Positions 6,162 through 7,405 of a DNA stretch of 7,405 nt are shown here, in pieces (the stretch's first letter is position 1; each line of letters starts with the position of its first letter). The DNA comes from Methanobacteriota archaeon (GTDB lineage Archaea; Halobacteriota; Methanosarcinia; Methanosarcinales; Methanosarcinaceae): the NCBI GenBank assembly GCA_030837265.1, contig JAUPKV010000252.1:1-7405 (forward strand), in the 5' to 3' direction. The notes below the pieces were generated by a model. That model was given only the letters and a program-made list of their open reading frames with translations. It had not been told where the DNA came from and searched no databases. The position numbers and the translations under genes were made by a program.

Positions 6162-7379
6162 TTAAAGAACCACCGAATGACGGGGCAGATCCTTATATAC
6201 TGTGTTTCCGGATTCCACCTGACAGTCTACAGATATTGTTACTCCAGCCTTCACGAGAACACTGTTTCCGATCCTATTATCATCTCCGAATATAGTCCCT
6301 AATCGGGCAGCCCGATGAATAATTCCATTCATGATGATCTGCAGACCGTCTTTTTCTTCAACAAACAAACCCGAGCCAATTGTATTGTTGCTTCCAATTA
6401 TCGAATGAGAAATCTGCCCGTGAGAGTATATCCTGCAGTCGTTCATTATGATACTGTTCTGAATTTCGGTAAATGACCTGATTGATACATTATGACCTAT
6501 TGTTGTAGATGGCAAGATGACAACATTGGGTCCTATATCACAATTATCCCCAATGACTACAGGGCCTACAATGTAAGTTCCTGAACGAATCCTCGTGTTC
6601 TTTCCTATCGCTACTTTTCCCCTGATTACTGCCCCATCTTCCACTTCTCCTTCAATTTTCAAATTTTTAGCTGAATTCAGGACTATAGCATTTGCTTTTA
6701 ATAGATCCCAGGCATGTATGGCATCCAGCCATTTTGATTCGGTTGGGACAGCCGTAACTGTTTTTCCCTCATCTATCATAATCTGGAGAGTATCAGTTAT
6801 TGCATATTCTCCATTCTCAGAGATTGGAGTTTTTTCAATCGTTTCAAATACTTGCGGTGTAAAAATATAAATTCCAGTGTTCACAATGCGGCTTATGTCC
6901 CCAGGCCTTTTTTCCAGAATCTTTGTAACTCTCTTTTTTTCTTTTAACACTACGCCGTAACCTGCCGTATCTTCCATTCTTACAGTTAAAAGACTGGCAT
7001 CGCCCTCATAATTATTAAGAAGATCAGCTATTGTTTTTGGCTCTACCAGGTTGTCACCATTCAGAACGAGGAATTCAGAATCATCGGGGCTGATTAATTT
7101 CTTTGCCTGTTCGATTGCGTGAGCAGTGCCAAGTTGAGCCTTTTGCTCGATGTATTTTATTTTTACTCCAAAGTTCAGCCCATCCTGGAAATAGTCCATA
7201 ATTCGTTCTTTTTCATATCCGACAACCAAAATAATTTCGGTTATTCCATTTTTTTCAAGCGAATCTATAACATGCTCCAGAATGGGCCTGTTGGCAATAG
7301 GAAGCATTACTTTTGAACGTGTAAGAGTTAGAGGCCTGCAACGAAGCCCTTCTCCTGCTGCAAGGATTATAGCTTTCAT
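6162..7379 (-). CDS. Sugar-1-phosphate nucleotidyltransferase with degenerate acetyltransferase domain (paralog 1)
   Basis: 405 residues from the ATG at 7379 (MKAIILAAGEG). An in-frame TTG at 7391 would add four residues, but the MKAIIL start matches the family and an AAAAGGT lies 11 bases upstream. Residues 1-230 are the nucleotidyltransferase: LAAGEGLRCRPLT (6-18) with Lys23, AQLGTAHAI (81-89), metal-binding NGD (107-109), EKRPGD (156-161) and NTGIYIF (167-173). Residues about 245-405 form a left-handed beta-helix. The nucleotidyltransferase machinery looks intact, so it should join a sugar-1-phosphate to UTP or dTTP. Its beta-helix aligns without gaps to paralog 2 until the acetyltransferase site, where GHLSYVGD is replaced by YSHGQISH (318-325) and NLRHDG is missing, so acetylation is probably lost. 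It may act as a GlcNAc-1-P uridylyltransferase or use another sugar. It is the first visible gene of the cluster; the promoter is outside the window. Confidence 0.85.
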   Translation of the reverse strand: MKAIILAAGEGLRCRPLTLTRSKVMLPIANRPILEHVIDSLEKNGITEIILVVGYEKERIMDYFQDGLNFGVKIKYIEQKAQLGTAHAIEQAKKLISPDDSEFLVLNGDNLVEPKTIADLLNNYEGDASLLTVRMEDTAGYGVVLKEKKRVTKILEKRPGDISRIVNTGIYIFTPQVFETIEKTPISENGEYAITDTLQIMIDEGKTVTAVPTESKWLDAIHAWDLLKANAIVLNSAKNLKIEGEVEDGAVIRGKVAIGKNTRIRSGTYIVGPVVIGDNCDIGPNVVILPSTTIGHNVSIRSFTEIQNSIIMNDCRIYSHGQISHSIIGSNNTIGSGLFVEEKDGLQIIMNGIIHRAARLGTIFGDDNRIGNSVLVKAGVTISVDCQVESGNTVYKDLPRHSVVL

Positions 7380-7405
7380 AAAATTAAACAACCTTTTCGA
7401 ATTTA

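Overview
The window looks like chromosomal DNA of a methanogenic archaeon, most likely a Methanosarcina or close relative. Three things point that way: AT-rich intergenic DNA with archaeal TATA-type promoter sequences, sugar nucleotidyltransferases with C-terminal left-handed beta-helix domains of the archaeal (ST0452-like) type, and a short archaeal-style phosphohexomutase. The genus is an inference from general familiarity and was not tested by a search.

Layout. Positions 1 to about 220 hold the 5' part of a leftward gene that runs off the left edge; I do not recognise its product. From about 310 to 820 there is an AT-rich stretch without a credible gene but with several small palindromes and hairpins. 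A small rightward gene (821-1018, 65 aa or 59 aa) encodes a charged protein of unknown function and ends before a long T-rich tract. A second rightward gene (1153-1680) encodes an exported protein with a resemblance to SCP2-like domains. Its TATA box lies so close to the ATG that the mRNA is probably leaderless.

From 1715 to the right edge, all on the minus strand, lies a four-gene cluster, read right to left: a sugar-1-phosphate nucleotidyltransferase with a beta-helix domain (paralog 1), glmS, glmM, and a second nucleotidyltransferase/acetyltransferase (paralog 2, GlmU-like). Together they encode the complete route from fructose-6-phosphate to UDP-GlcNAc: GlmS makes glucosamine-6-P, GlmM converts it to glucosamine-1-P, and a GlmU-type enzyme acetylates and uridylylates it. 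In Methanosarcina-type cells the product would feed surface glycans and protein glycosylation.

The most notable observation is that the two flanking nucleotidyltransferases are paralogs with different C-terminal active sites. Paralog 2 keeps the acetyltransferase motifs (GHLSYVGD, GAGT, NLRHDG), while paralog 1 aligns without gaps up to that site but has lost its key residues. This suggests that only paralog 2 acetylates and that paralog 1 is a pure nucleotidyltransferase or serves another sugar. I found no CRISPR array, mobile element, rRNA or tRNA gene, and no sign of a wholly new system.
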